From positions 31,898 to 95,897 of the forward strand of contig CALXWJ010000082.1 of NCBI GenBank assembly GCA_944392335.1: a stretch of DNA of 64,000 nucleotides. Reading direction: 5' to 3'. Positions 1 through 9,623 of the stretch are shown one piece after another. This DNA is from an uncultured Clostridia bacterium (GTDB lineage: Bacteria; Bacillota; Clostridia; UBA1381). Numbering within the stretch: the first letter of the stretch is position 1; every line of letters begins with the position of its first letter. Under the pieces are notes generated by a model. The model saw only the letters and a list, made by a program, of their open reading frames with translations. It made no database searches and was not told where the DNA came from. The position numbers and the translations under genes are program-made.

Positions 1-2353
1 TATCCTCAATTTTACTTTGAATAGCCCGTCTTAAAGGTCTTGCTCCGTAAATTGGATCATATCCCTCTTTAGCTATCAAACTTATGGCGTCATCCGTAAA
101 ATCTGCGCTTATATCATTAGAGATAAGTCTGGTATTAAGATTATTCAACATAAGCTTTGCAATTAATTTTATATTATCCTCAGAAAGTCTCTTAAAGACG
201 ATAATCTCATCGATTCTGTTCAAGAATTCAGGCTTAAACGCATTTTTAACCTCTTCCATTACCTTTTCCTTGATTTTTGCATCATCATTTTCACTGTTTT
301 CCTCGTTTTCTGATTTAAAGCCTAATTTTGACTTGGTATTCAGAATATTTTTCGCGCCCAGATTTGAGGTCATAATAATGATCGTATTTCTGAAATCCAC
401 CCTCTTGCCTTGTGCGTCAGTCAAAATACCATCCTCAAGGATTTGCAGCATAATATTGAATACATCCGGATGAGCTTTTTCTATTTCATCAAACAAAATA
501 ACCGAATACGGGTGTTTCCTGATCTTTTCGGTCAGCTGTCCGCCTTCATCATATCCTACATATCCCGGAGGTGATCCAATAAATTTTGATACCGAATGCT
601 TTTCCATGTATTCCGACATATCAACCCTGATCATTTCGTCTTCAGAGCCAAACATTGCCTCTGCAAGAGCTTTTGAAAGTTCAGTTTTTCCAACTCCCGT
701 AGGTCCTAAGAATAGGAATGAACCCATAGGACGTTTAGGATCCTTCAGTCCTGCTCTTCCACGCCTGATTGCTTTTGCAACAGCCGTAACAGCCTCATCC
801 TGTCCAATAACTCTTTCATGAAGGATTGCCTCTAAGTTTTTGAGTTTTTCACTCTCTTCCTCTGCCACCTTTTTAACAGGTATTTTGGTCCAGCTTGAAA
901 TAATATCGGCAATATCTTCTTCCGTTACACACAAATTATGTGAAGTTGTTGTTTCTTCTTTCCATTCGCCCTTGGCCTTTTCTATTTCTTCTTTTATTTT
1001 CGTTTCCGAATCACGTAATTCTGCTGCTTTTTCAAAATCCTGAGCGGTTATTGCCTCCTGTTTGTCATGAGACAGTTTTTCAAGCTTTCCCTCAAGTTCT
1101 TTAACTCCGTCAGGTGCAACGAGAGTTGAAAGCTTTTTCTTTGAGGCTGCTTCATCAATCAAATCAATCGCTTTATCAGGCAAGAATCTGTCCGTAATAT
1201 ATCTTTCAGACAGCTTTGCGGCAGCCTTGATCGCCTCATCGGTAATTTTTACACCATGATGCGCTTCATATTTATCCCTTACTCCTTCAAGAATCTGTAT
1301 TGTTTCTTCTACAGTGGGTTCTCCTACCATTACAGGCTGAAATCTTCTTTCCAGTGCGGCATCTTTTTCAATATACTTTCTGTATTCATTCAATGTCGTA
1401 GCACCTATTAACTGTAATTCACCACGCGCAAGCGAAGGCTTCAGGATGTTTGATGCGTCAATTGCACCCTCTGCCGAGCCTGCTCCTACAATTGTGTGGA
1501 TTTCATCAATGAACAAAATTACATTGCCGGCGGAAATAACTTCTTCAACCGCTTTTTTCAAACGTTCCTCAAATTCCCCTCTGTATTTTGCCCCGGCAAC
1601 CATTGAAGATAGATCAACCGCAACCAATCTTTTGTCTTTTAACGATTCAGGTACGTCACCCGAAGCTATCTTTTGTGCCAGTCCTTCAGCAACAGCCGTC
1701 TTGCCTACACCCGGCTCACCGATTAAACACGGGTTGTTTTTGGTACGTCTTGAAAGTATCTGCATTACCCTTGCTATTTCGTTATCACGGCCTATTACAG
1801 GGTCAAATTTGTTCTCATTTGCCATTTCGGTAAGATCTCTGCCAAACTTATCAAGTGTAGGAGTTTTTTTGCCTCCATTCTTTTTCTTGCTTCCCTGGGG
1901 CTGTGTATAGCTTTCATTGTCTATCGCGTTTAATGTGTTTGTATAAAAAGTATCCAGGTTTACTCCAAGACTCATAAGGATCTGTGCTGCAACACCGTCA
2001 CCGTCACGCATGATAGCCATCAATATATGTTCTGTTCCTATATAGTTGTGTCCCAGCCTTTTTGCCTCCATCGCGCTGTATTCGAGGATCCTCTTACTTC
2101 TTGGTGTAAGTGAAAGTTCTGTTGAAAGGCTTATTGGCGGTTTTTTCCCAATAAGGGCTTTTAATTTTTCCGTTACGGCCTCCTCTGTAACGCCTTCATC
2201 TTCCAAGGCCTTTGCCGCAACACCGGTACCTTCTCTGATAAGTCCGAGCAGGAAATGCTCGCTTCCTATATAATAATGTCCCATTTCGCAAGCAACATCA
2301 TGTGCGTTTGATATTGCGGCTCTTGCTTTTTCTGTAAAATTCGAAAACATCAT
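1..2353 (-). CDS. clpC: ClpC, AAA+ unfoldase of the Clp protease (C-terminus cut by window edge)
   Basis: HSP100/Clp ATPase that unfolds substrates for ClpP and, in Firmicutes, degrades proteins phosphorylated on arginine by McsB. About 784 codons are visible. The N-terminal double Clp-N repeat reads MMFSNFTEKARAAISNA onward. A first AAA+ domain has Walker A GEPGVGKT (near + position 1705), a UVR-like middle segment lies near 1010-1080, and a second AAA+ domain has Walker A GPTGVGKT (near 700). The sequence ends in the D2 small domain, so only the last few dozen residues are missing. Two adjacent ATG codons (2353 and 2350) follow an AAAGGA ribosome site. It is the last gene of the ctsR operon, 54 bp after mcsB. 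Family identity is certain; ClpC rather than ClpE follows from the UVR segment and the operon. Confidence 0.96.
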   Translation of the reverse strand, partial: MMFSNFTEKARAAISNAHDVACEMGHYYIGSEHFLLGLIREGTGVAAKALEDEGVTEEAVTEKLKALIGKKPPISLSTELSLTPRSKRILEYSAMEAKRLGHNYIGTEHILMAIMRDGDGVAAQILMSLGVNLDTFYTNTLNAIDNESYTQPQGSKKKNGGKKTPTLDKFGRDLTEMANENKFDPVIGRDNEIARVMQILSRRTKNNPCLIGEPGVGKTAVAEGLAQKIASGDVPESLKDKRLVAVDLSSMVAGAKYRGEFEERLKKAVEEVISAGNVILFIDEIHTIVGAGSAEGAIDASNILKPSLARGELQLIGATTLNEYRKYIEKDAALERRFQPVMVGEPTVEETIQILEGVRDKYEAHHGVKITDEAIKAAAKLSERYITDRFLPDKAIDLIDEAASKKKLSTLVAPDGVKELEGKLEKLSHDKQEAITAQDFEKAAELRDSETKIKEEIEKAKGEWKEETTTSHNLCVTEEDIADIISSWTKIPVKKVAEEESEKLKNLEAILHERVIGQDEAVTAVAKAIRRGRAGLKDPKRPMGSFLFLGPTGVGKTELSKALAEAMFGSEDEMIRVDMSEYMEKHSVSKFIGSPPGYVGYDEGGQLTEKIRKHPYSVILFDEIEKAHPDVFNIMLQILEDGILTDAQGKRVDFRNTIIIMTSNLGAKNILNTKSKLGFKSENEENSENDDAKIKEKVMEEVKNAFKPEFLNRIDEIIVFKRLSEDNIKLIAKLMLNNLNTRLISNDISADFTDDAISLIAKEGYDPIYGARPLRRAIQSKIED

Positions 2354-2407
2354 AATAATCATCCTTTCGTTTATTCCTGTGCTTTAAATAAGAATTTTAT
2401 CCAATAG

Positions 2408-3418
2408 TTATATATTATTTCTTATCATTTCAGCCCGCATTTTATCCCGTTCGTCGGGTGTAAGACGTTTGCCCGCTTTATTCTCTATCGAGGCAGGCTC
2501 TGCCAAGATCATCAGCTCTATTAAATTTGAATTAATATCTTTTAGTATTTCCATATTTTTACCCATAATAATATCGGATAAAAGTGTTTTTGCTTCTTGT
2601 GATGACAAGCTTCTTGCATATTTTAAAGTTCCGTAAGCGCGGTAAAACCTATCTTCAAGATAATCTTTGTTATTTTCACTCAATTTCTTACGTGCATCTC
2701 TTTCATGCTCTGCGATCTGATTTACAATATTCTTTACCTTTTCAATAATTTCCTTTTCGGAAAGGCCTAAAGTTATTTGATTTGATATCTGATACAAATT
2801 GCCGTATGCCTTTGAACCTTCACCGTATAAGCCTCTTACTGCAATACCAAAATTGCTTGCCGAAGAAATAATCCTTGAAATATTATTTGTCATTGTAAGC
2901 GCCGGCAAATGCATCATAACGGATGCTCTCAAGCCTGTACCGGTGTTAGTAGGACAGCTTGTCAAATAACCGAATTCCTTATCAAATGCATACTTCAAGC
3001 TTTCATCTATAACATCATCGACACGAGATGCGGTTTCATATGCTTCGTCAAGTTTATATCCACCGAGTATGATCTGCAGCCTAATATGATCCTCTTCCAT
3101 AAGCATTATGCTCATACTGTCATCATCACTTATCATAACAGATGCTTCCTGTTTTTTAAGTAAATCAGGACTGATCAAATGTTTTTCCGTCAAGACCTGT
3201 TTATCAACATCACTTGTTTCTTTAATATAATAAGTCTTAAAGCTCTTTGAAAGAGTGGAATTGGAATTTAATATACTGTTTTCAATCTCCCTGGATGCCT
3301 GTCTCATTTGCTCACTGGTCATGGCGTTTGGAAAGGGATAATTTGCAAGGTTTCTGGCAAGACGTATTCTTGTACTTACTATTATATCATCATTATTTTT
3401 TTCTTTATACCAGATCAT
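2408..3418 (-). CDS. mcsB: Protein arginine kinase McsB
   Basis: Phosphagen-kinase-fold enzyme that phosphorylates arginine side chains, marking proteins for ClpCP and inactivating CtsR. The N-terminal segment STRIRLARNLANYPFP is the family signature. The SCPTNTGTG loop carries the conserved active-site cysteine (about residue 155). The 336-residue length is normal. The start is set at the ATG at 3418 because GGAGGTGA lies six bases upstream; a TTG/ATG-like extension to 3436 would overlap that ribosome site. The ribosome site lies inside the end of mcsA, which suggests translational coupling. It needs McsA as activator, encoded directly upstream. Confidence 0.95.
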   Translation of the reverse strand: MIWYKEKNNDDIIVSTRIRLARNLANYPFPNAMTSEQMRQASREIENSILNSNSTLSKSFKTYYIKETSDVDKQVLTEKHLISPDLLKKQEASVMISDDDSMSIMLMEEDHIRLQIILGGYKLDEAYETASRVDDVIDESLKYAFDKEFGYLTSCPTNTGTGLRASVMMHLPALTMTNNISRIISSASNFGIAVRGLYGEGSKAYGNLYQISNQITLGLSEKEIIEKVKNIVNQIAEHERDARKKLSENNKDYLEDRFYRAYGTLKYARSLSSQEAKTLLSDIIMGKNMEILKDINSNLIELMILAEPASIENKAGKRLTPDERDKMRAEMIRNNI

Positions 3419-3432
3419 ATCTATCACCTCCG

Positions 3433-3801
3433 TCATGATTCATCAATATTTCCCAATGATTTGAGCTGTTTGTGCAGCTGTGCGGCTTTTTCGTAGTTTT
3501 CTTCTTTTACCGCCTGCTGCAATGCTGCTTTCAATTCCTCATATTGTCTTTTCTTCTTTAATTCATACGCACTTCCTGCCGGGATCTTTCCCGTATGCTT
3601 TGAATTTTGCTGTATTTGACGCAATGTTGCCGATATAGGCGATCTAAATGTCTCATAACACTTAGGGCATCCAAATCTTCCGGTCTGTTGGAAGCTTTGA
3701 TAAGTCCTGCCACAGCCCGGACAGCTTTTTACCTCCCTGTATGTAGGGAATACATCAAAATTATCAAAAAAGTCTGCAAATTCCGAAAATAAATCATACA
3801 T
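3433..3801 (-). CDS. mcsA: McsA, zinc-finger activator of McsB
   Basis: Adaptor and activator of the McsB kinase, part of the class III heat-shock regulon. Two CxxC pairs (CPGC and CPKC) form the zinc-binding region in the N-terminal half. The C-terminal half carries a UVR motif (EELKAALQQAVKEENYEKAA), the helical hairpin shared with UvrB/UvrC and ClpC. The 122-residue protein is shorter than Bacillus McsA and seems to keep only one of its two zinc modules, a common form in Clostridia. The start is ATG 3801, nine bases after AAGGA; a TTG at 3810 touches the ribosome site and was rejected. Confidence 0.92.
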   Translation of the reverse strand: MYDLFSEFADFFDNFDVFPTYREVKSCPGCGRTYQSFQQTGRFGCPKCYETFRSPISATLRQIQQNSKHTGKIPAGSAYELKKKRQYEELKAALQQAVKEENYEKAAQLHKQLKSLGNIDES

Positions 3802-3924
3802 AAAAATCAATCCTTTCTTAATTTATTCTTAATATCTGTTTTTCATACTATAACTTACTATATAATCCGCAGTAAATAATATTGCATTGAATAATATGAA
3901 ACATTTGCCGTATATTCTTTCATC

Positions 3925-4374
3925 TTATGCCTGTGTAAGCAGCATATTTTTCAGTATATTTGCCCTTATATCATCTCGGCGGTCAATATTCTGCGGAATA
4001 CTCTTATCAGAAATTGCCGCCGTAATAAGCTCTGCAGTTTTATTATCAATTATTTTGGATGAAGTCAAATAAACAATAATGGATTTTGCCGTAGAATAAT
4101 CTATTGAAGTTCCAATTTTTTGAATTGCTTTGCAGATCAGGTCGTTTCCGTCATGTTTAATTTTCTTTATCCTCAAATATCCGCCTCCGCCTCGTCTTGA
4201 TTCTACAATATAACCTCTGTCAGCATTAAATCTTGTTGATATAACATAATTGATTTGCGACGGAACACAGTTAAAAACCGATGCCAGCTCATTTCTGCCT
4301 ATTTCAAGCCAATCACCATCATCATTTTTCAATAATTCCAATATAAAACTTTCTATTCTGTCGCTTGTACCCAT
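3925..4374 (-). CDS. ctsR: CtsR, class III heat-shock repressor
   Basis: Dimeric winged-helix repressor of clp genes; it loses DNA binding on heating and is removed through McsB/ClpCP. The helix-turn-helix lies around residues 27-48 (NELASVFNCVPSQINYV). The glycine-rich wing ESRRGGGGYLRIKKI (about 60-74) is the conserved DNA-contacting and heat-sensing loop. The 149-residue length is typical. It is the first gene of the ctsR-mcsA-mcsB-clpC operon, the canonical Firmicute order, and its own promoter carries a CtsR operator, so autoregulation is expected. Confidence 0.96.
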   Translation of the reverse strand: MGTSDRIESFILELLKNDDGDWLEIGRNELASVFNCVPSQINYVISTRFNADRGYIVESRRGGGGYLRIKKIKHDGNDLICKAIQKIGTSIDYSTAKSIIVYLTSSKIIDNKTAELITAAISDKSIPQNIDRRDDIRANILKNMLLTQA

Positions 4375-4400
4375 ATTCTCATCTCACTTCCGACTTTAAC

Positions 4401-4456
4401 TTTGACTTTCTTTGACCTTTATGATATTATTATAACACATATTATCAGAATGTCAA
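4401..4456 (-). promoter_or_regulatory. ctsR operon promoter with CtsR operator
   Basis: On the minus strand a -35 TTGACA (4456-4451) and a -10 TATAAT (4434-4429) are separated by 16 bp. Just downstream, 4417-4401 reads GGTCAAA, GAA, AGTCAAA. This matches the established CtsR heptad direct repeat RGTCAAA-N3-RGTCAAA at every defined position. It would overlap the transcription start, fitting repression by blocking polymerase. Confidence 0.9.
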
Positions 4457-4525
4457 TTAACAAATATAATACATTTTATGAATTTATTGTTAACACTATA
4501 ATTTTTTTTAAACATGCTTAATTAT

Positions 4526-4569
4526 AAAAAAACCGTATTTCTTCTGCATAAATCGCATCAAAAATACGG
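4526..4569 (-). terminator. Rho-independent terminator after the fucosidase gene
   Basis: Arms CCGTATTT and AAATACGG (4533-4540 and 4562-4569) are followed on the minus strand by seven T. It lies about 50 bp after the stop of the GH29 gene and separates it from the ctsR promoter. Confidence 0.75.
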
Positions 4570-4615
4570 ATAATCGGTTGTATTACAGCTTCAACAGCTT
4601 TTATTGTATAATAAA

Positions 4616-5632
4616 TTATATATTACTTTTTCTCCTCAAGCCCAGTTTTTCCGAAAGTTTATTTAAATTATCAACATCTCCGCCTACCAGTTTGCCTTTT
4701 GTGTTCACAGGCAGATTAATAACAAGGATATTGTCGGTATCAAATACTGTTTTAGCATTATTGTACATCACATCAATATCCATTAACGGCGCATCTTCAT
4801 ATACATTTGAATAAAACCAGTTAAACCCTTCTCTTGAACATAATGTTATTTCACACGGCAGATAATATTTATTATTCTGGAAGGTATAAATTTTCGGATC
4901 ATCTTTTCGTATCATGCAGCCGTCCCATAATCTGAAATCGCTAGGGAACATTCTCATGGGATCATTAAGCTGATAATTTTCCGGCTGCCATCTTTTCTCA
5001 GGAATTTCTGCCAGATTATTATCATCGCCTATAGTATGATTAACTCCTATCTGACATCCCGGCTGCAATTTTTTCACTGTGTCATACAATACGTCAAGTT
5101 CCCATTCCCGTCTTGTCTTATCCCACGCCCCGTCAAGCCATAATTCACATATTTTGCCATATCTTCCGTCCATCAGCTCGGTAAGCTGATTACGCATATA
5201 AGGCAGATATCCATCCTTGAAATTGTTATAATAACACGGGATTTTTCTGTCCCATAACGAATAATACAGACCTAATTTCAATCCGTATTTTTTACAAGCT
5301 TCCGAAAGCGCCTTTACAACATCTGTTGTATTGGATGAATTTCGTACACAGTAATCGGTATATTTCGTATCCCAAAGGCAAAATCCATCATGATGCTTTG
5401 TAACAAGTACGATAAAGTTCATTCCTGCCTCATATGCAATTTTTGCCCAGCTGTCTGCATCTATCGTTTCCGGCTTATAAGATTTTGCCCTGATCATTCC
5501 GTCTGACCATTCGGTATTTCCAAAAGTGTTTACACCAAAATGAATAAACATACCGAATTTTCGTTTTATATGTTCCAATTGATATTTATTTGGTTTTGTT
5601 GAAGGTATTTGTTTAATAAAATTCTCTTCCAT
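4616..5632 (-). CDS. GH29 family alpha-L-fucosidase
   Basis: Predicted to hydrolyse alpha-L-fucosides from host or plant glycans. The protein shows the GH29 (beta/alpha)8 barrel pattern: FGMFIHFGVNTF near residue 27, KHHDGFCLWDTKYTDY near 79, and ELWLDGAW, where Asp167 is the expected nucleophile. No signal peptide is seen, so it should act in the cytoplasm on imported oligosaccharides. At 338 residues it is the short form, lacking the C-terminal beta-sandwich of many family members. A collapsed copy of the dispersed repeat sits at 5658-5689, just upstream of its start. The linkage it prefers cannot be read from sequence. Confidence 0.85.
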   Translation of the reverse strand: MEENFIKQIPSTKPNKYQLEHIKRKFGMFIHFGVNTFGNTEWSDGMIRAKSYKPETIDADSWAKIAYEAGMNFIVLVTKHHDGFCLWDTKYTDYCVRNSSNTTDVVKALSEACKKYGLKLGLYYSLWDRKIPCYYNNFKDGYLPYMRNQLTELMDGRYGKICELWLDGAWDKTRREWELDVLYDTVKKLQPGCQIGVNHTIGDDNNLAEIPEKRWQPENYQLNDPMRMFPSDFRLWDGCMIRKDDPKIYTFQNNKYYLPCEITLCSREGFNWFYSNVYEDAPLMDIDVMYNNAKTVFDTDNILVINLPVNTKGKLVGGDVDNLNKLSEKLGLRRKSNI

Positions 5633-5657
5633 ATTTCCACTCTTTTCTATTGATATT

Positions 5658-5689
5658 TTTCAATAAGGTCTTGTCCGCTGGATATTAAT
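5658..5689 (+). repeat. Dispersed repeat, collapsed short form
   Basis: TTCAATAAGG followed by TCTTGTCCGC and an AT-rich tail. It matches both conserved ends of the 150-bp repeat fused at their shared CTTGTCC. The 3' part (TGGATATTA) is diverged from GCAGTTATA. It lies between rpiB and the fucosidase start. Confidence 0.6.
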
Positions 5690-5691
5690 CA

Positions 5692-6135
5692 TTAATCATT
5701 ATTTTTTTCAAGAATATGTATCTTTTCAATTCTTGCGGCATGTCTGCCCCCTTCAAATTCCGCATTTAACCATGTATCAATGATCTTAAATGCCAATTCT
5801 CTTCCTATAACTCTGCCTCCGAGACAGATCACATTTGCGTTATTGTGTCTTTTTGTCATTTCAGCACTGTATACATCATGGCAATGGGCCGCCCTGATAC
5901 CGTTGATCTTATTTGCAGCAATGCAAATACCTATGCCCGTTCCGCAAATCAGTATCCCATTTTCGCATTCTTTATTATTTATCGCTCTGCACACCCTTTC
6001 GGCTATGTCCGGATAATCAACACTGTTTTCATCATAACAGCCAAAATCCTCATATTCCAGACCATTTTCCTCAAGATGCTTCAAAATATGGTTTTTTAAT
6101 TCAAAACCACCGTGGTCACTTCCTACAGCTATCAT
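5692..6135 (-). CDS. rpiB: Ribose-5-phosphate isomerase B
   Basis: Interconverts ribose 5-phosphate and ribulose 5-phosphate in the non-oxidative pentose phosphate pathway. RpiB/LacAB fold: GSDHGGFELK at residues 5-14 and CGTGIGICIAANK with the catalytic cysteine near residue 65. The 147-residue length is normal. The start ATG follows GGAGGAAAA. Other RpiB-like enzymes isomerise allose or galactose 6-phosphates; with xylose genes elsewhere in the window the pentose role fits best. It shares its strand with tsaB upstream. Confidence 0.93.
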   Translation of the reverse strand: MIAVGSDHGGFELKNHILKHLEENGLEYEDFGCYDENSVDYPDIAERVCRAINNKECENGILICGTGIGICIAANKINGIRAAHCHDVYSAEMTKRHNNANVICLGGRVIGRELAFKIIDTWLNAEFEGGRHAARIEKIHILEKNND

Positions 6136-6186
6136 TTTTCCTCCGCTCCGTCGAAAAATTCACAAAAAAATTCATCGGCAATACTT

Positions 6187-6900
6187 TTAAAATTTATTTT
6201 TCAGTTTCTTTTCTTCAGCTTCTCTCTCTGCCTGAGATTTTCTAAGATATACAGGTACCAGCCCAAATCCGTCGGTTGCCTCGCCCCTGTCAAACATTTT
6301 TTTTGCAGCCGCCGCAACAGCTGAAGCCTTTTGGGCGTTTGCACAAGACGGAGCAAATAAAGCACTGTTTCCCAGTCCTTTCTCGATCATTTCCCGATAA
6401 ACAGGTACCCCGTCGCCCAAAAATACGACTTTTTCCTTTAATTCTTTTAATCCGGAAAGTAATTCCTCAACGGATATTGCTCTTGGCGGATATATTTGAT
6501 CCAATTCCCCGGCGTTCCACTTATATACCGCATTATAGACCTGAGAACGTCTCGCATCCATTATGGGAGCGATCACAAATCCGCAGTACGGCAAATTATA
6601 CGCCATTGCGGCAAGTGTGCTTACTCCTACGACCGGTTTTTTTAAAGCATCCGCCAATCCTTTTGCGGCCGATACCCCGATCCTCAAGCCCGTAAATGAA
6701 CCCGGTCCGTTTGCAACCGCTATCAAATCCACATCGGATAATTCAGTTTCGGATTCTTTTAACACACGGTCAATCATCGGCATAAGTGTCTGAGAATGAG
6801 TTAATTTATTATTCAGCACAAACTCACAAACCAATTTTTCATCTTCTGTCACCGCCGCCGAAGCAACCTGCGAAGAAGTATCTATAGATAATATTTTCAT
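6187..6900 (-). CDS. tsaB: TsaB, tRNA t6A biosynthesis factor
   Basis: Inactive ASKHA-fold partner of TsaD; with TsaE and TsaD it transfers threonylcarbamoyl to A37 of ANN-decoding tRNAs. Signatures are ILSIDTSSQVASAAV at the N-terminus, THSQTLMPMID near 34-44 and NGPGSFTGLRIGVSAAKGLA near 64-83. The length of 237 residues is typical. The RimI acetyltransferase that often follows TsaB is not next to it; rpiB is. Its partner tsaE lies directly upstream, 43 bp away. Confidence 0.95.
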   Translation of the reverse strand: MKILSIDTSSQVASAAVTEDEKLVCEFVLNNKLTHSQTLMPMIDRVLKESETELSDVDLIAVANGPGSFTGLRIGVSAAKGLADALKKPVVGVSTLAAMAYNLPYCGFVIAPIMDARRSQVYNAVYKWNAGELDQIYPPRAISVEELLSGLKELKEKVVFLGDGVPVYREMIEKGLGNSALFAPSCANAQKASAVAAAAKKMFDRGEATDGFGLVPVYLRKSQAEREAEEKKLKNKF

Positions 6901-6943
6901 ACATGTTTTACCTCTCTTGTAAACCTACCGCAATAAAATCACC

Positions 6944-7375
6944 TTATTGATCCCTTTTCTCAATTTCAATGTATCTGAAATTCTCATGTTTATTATAATC
7001 CTTTGAAATTGAAATATCATATCTTTTTTGAGGAAGTATCTCTTGTATCTTTTCCGACCATTCTATGATCGTTATCCCGTTGCCGTATACATATTCCTCA
7101 AATCCCACTTCGTACATTTCATCGCAGTCATCGATCCTGTACACATCAAAATGATATATAGGAAATTTTCCCCCTTCATAGCAGTTCACAATTGTAAAGG
7201 TAGGGCTGCTGATAGGCTCCGAAAATCCCAATGCTTTGACCAGTCCCTGCACAAACGCGGTTTTTCCGGCTCCCAAATCACCGTTTAAACACAAAACGTC
7301 ACCGCTTTTTAATGTCTTAGCAAATGCTTTTGCAATATTTGCAGTTTCCAAAGGACTGTTTGACTTATAGATCAT
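6944..7375 (-). CDS. tsaE: TsaE, P-loop ATPase of the t6A complex
   Basis: ATPase that resets the TsaB-TsaD complex during tRNA t6A37 synthesis. Walker A is GDLGAGKT at about residues 33-40; SSPTFTIVNCYEG and FDVYRIDDCDEMYEVGFEEY are family blocks, and IIEWSEK follows near 110. The 143-residue length is normal. Its ATG overlaps the fhs stop by one base (TGATG), so it is probably translationally coupled to fhs. Confidence 0.95.
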   Translation of the reverse strand: MIYKSNSPLETANIAKAFAKTLKSGDVLCLNGDLGAGKTAFVQGLVKALGFSEPISSPTFTIVNCYEGGKFPIYHFDVYRIDDCDEMYEVGFEEYVYGNGITIIEWSEKIQEILPQKRYDISISKDYNKHENFRYIEIEKRDQ

Positions 7376-9045
7376 CAGAATAAACCTGTTATTTTCCCGT
7401 CCGCGTCAATGTCTATATTATTTGCGGCAGGCTTTTTCGGGAGTCCGGGCATGACCATAATATCACCCGTTTCAACAACGATAAAACCGGCGCCATTCGA
7501 TACTCTCACTCTCGAAACAGTGACCTCAAACCCCTCCGGTCTGCCCAAAAGCGATGGATTATCCGACAACGAGTATTGAGTCTTTGCCATACATATCGGT
7601 TTCTTATCAAGACCGAATCGTTCCAGTTGTTCAATCTGTTTGTTTGCTTTTGCAGTATATACAGCGCCCTTGCCTCCGTATATTTTTTTTATTATTATAT
7701 CAATTTTTTCTTTTATGGGAAGGTTTTCATCATATAACGGTGCATACCCCGATCGTTGATTGTCAATTGCACTGACAACTTTATTTGCCAGATCCACTCC
7801 GCCTTCTCCGCCTTTTGCAAATACTTCCGACAACGACACCTCAACATTGTATTCCGCACAAATATCAGTTACGGTTTTTAACTCTTCCTCCGAGTCGGTA
7901 TCAAACCTGTTCAAGGCAACTACGACCGGCACATTATAGCCCTGCATGTTCTCAATATGCTTTTTAAGGTTTACAATACCTTTCTTTAAAGCTTCCACAT
8001 TTTCCGTTTTTAATTCGGATTTTGATACACCGCCGTTATATTTAAGAGCACGTACCGTTGCAACAATAACCACGGCGTCAGGCTTCAATCCCGCAAAGCG
8101 GCATTTTATATCCATAAATTTTTCAGCGCCGAGATCTGCCCCGAAGCCCGCCTCCGTTATGACATAATCTCCCAACGACAAAGCAAGCTTTGTTGCAATG
8201 ATACTGTTGCACCCATGTGCAATATTTGCAAAAGGCCCGCCATGTATAAAGCAAGGGGTATGGGCCAATGTCTGTACCAGATTCGGTTTTATTGCATCCT
8301 TGAGCAGCACTGTCATTGCACCCTGTGCGTTTAATTGTTTTGCATAAACAGGCTGTCCCGAGCGGTTATAGCCTATAATTATTTCACCTAATCTGTATTT
8401 AAGATCATCAAGATCGTTTGCCAGACATAAAATTGCCATAATTTCAGAGGCAACGGTTATCATAAACCCGTCTTCACGCGGAATCCCATTTATTTTACCT
8501 CCAAGAGCCACAACAACATTTCTCAACGCCCTGTCATTCATATCAAGAACACGTTTCCACACTATATTTGTAACATCGATATCAAGTTCATTGCCTTGAT
8601 GGATATGGTTATCTATCATCGCCGACAATAAATTGTTTGCTGCGGTTATGGCATGCATATCTCCGGTAAAATGCAGATTAATATCTTCCATCGGGACAAC
8701 CTGACTGTATCCTCCTCCGGCGGCGCCGCCTTTTACGCCCATAACAGGTCCTAAAGACGGCTCCCTTAATGCAAGAACACATTTTTTCCCGATAAGAGCC
8801 ATAGCGTCTCCCAATCCGACGGTTGTAGTCGTTTTACCTTCTCCCGCAGGGGTAGGATTAATAGCCGTTACTAAAATTAATTTTCCCTTTTTGTTTTTTT
8901 CTGCATTTTTTATAAAACTGTCCGAAATTTTTGCTTTATATTTTCCGTAGAATTCCAAATCATCCTCCGGTATTCCGATAGTTTTGGCGACATCTTTAAT
9001 ATGATTCATCTTTGCAGCTTGTGCAATCTCAATATCCGTAAGCAT
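7375..9045 (-). CDS. fhs: Formate-tetrahydrofolate ligase
   Basis: ATP-dependent synthesis of 10-formyl-tetrahydrofolate from formate, feeding purine and one-carbon metabolism and the acetogenic methyl branch. The P-loop [18 protein letters not shown] lies near residue 66-83, with [20 protein letters not shown] near 94-113. At 556 residues it has the normal length. The start ATG is preceded by GGGAGAGACGGT. It heads a run with tsaE and tsaB, although fhs has no functional link with t6A synthesis. Confidence 0.97.
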   Translation of the reverse strand: MLTDIEIAQAAKMNHIKDVAKTIGIPEDDLEFYGKYKAKISDSFIKNAEKNKKGKLILVTAINPTPAGEGKTTTTVGLGDAMALIGKKCVLALREPSLGPVMGVKGGAAGGGYSQVVPMEDINLHFTGDMHAITAANNLLSAMIDNHIHQGNELDIDVTNIVWKRVLDMNDRALRNVVVALGGKINGIPREDGFMITVASEIMAILCLANDLDDLKYRLGEIIIGYNRSGQPVYAKQLNAQGAMTVLLKDAIKPNLVQTLAHTPCFIHGGPFANIAHGCNSIIATKLALSLGDYVITEAGFGADLGAEKFMDIKCRFAGLKPDAVVIVATVRALKYNGGVSKSELKTENVEALKKGIVNLKKHIENMQGYNVPVVVALNRFDTDSEEELKTVTDICAEYNVEVSLSEVFAKGGEGGVDLANKVVSAIDNQRSGYAPLYDENLPIKEKIDIIIKKIYGGKGAVYTAKANKQIEQLERFGLDKKPICMAKTQYSLSDNPSLLGRPEGFEVTVSRVRVSNGAGFIVVETGDIMVMPGLPKKPAANNIDIDADGKITGLF

Positions 9046-9155
9046 ACCGTCTCTCCCTTTGATTATTATAAAAACAATAAAGGCTATACCTTAAATACGA
9101 CACAGAGCCCAAAACTCCCTAATCATACGGCACAGCCCAAACAGTTTATTATGTA

Positions 9156-9599
9156 TTATTTATTGTTAAAATAATTCCTGTCATCCGAAACCTTTTTCAA
9201 AAGCATTTCCAAACGGCGTTCAACATCACCCAATACGTCATCTGCATACCGGTCGCTGTCAGTAATAAGCTTTGATGATTGTGCTTTGGCATCCTCAACG
9301 AGCTTTGTTGCATATTCCTGAGCCTGTTTTGTTATTTCATTTTCATCGACCATCTGAATCATTTTGGCTTCTGCCGTCTTGATCATAGAATCCGCTCTTG
9401 CCTCTGCTTCTGAAAGTATTCTTTGTCTTTCCTCTTTTACCCATTTTGCTTCTTTAACTTCATCAGGATATGATAAACGCATCTCCTGAATATAATCCAA
9501 TATATCCTCTTTGTCCAAAAGAATTTTCCCGCTCAAAGGTACAGTAGGCGCCTTTTCAACATTTTCCTCCATCAAATTAATGATTTCCATTATATCCAT
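9156..9599 (-). CDS. Coiled-coil protein of unknown function next to coaD
   Basis: 147 residues, mostly charged and predicted helical from residue 30 to the end (EAKWVKEERQRILSEAEARA, then AKMIQMVDENEITKQAQEYA). The pattern resembles the long coiled coils of V/F-type ATPase peripheral stalk subunits or DivIVA-like proteins. No catalytic motif, signal peptide or membrane segment is seen. Proteins of this appearance often sit beside coaD in Clostridia; the role is unknown. The start is ATG 9599, eight bases after GGAG, rather than the TTG at 9605. Confidence 0.8.
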   Translation of the reverse strand: MDIMEIINLMEENVEKAPTVPLSGKILLDKEDILDYIQEMRLSYPDEVKEAKWVKEERQRILSEAEARADSMIKTAEAKMIQMVDENEITKQAQEYATKLVEDAKAQSSKLITDSDRYADDVLGDVERRLEMLLKKVSDDRNYFNNK

Positions 9600-9623
9600 G
9601 TTCAAAACTCCTCACATTTTTTA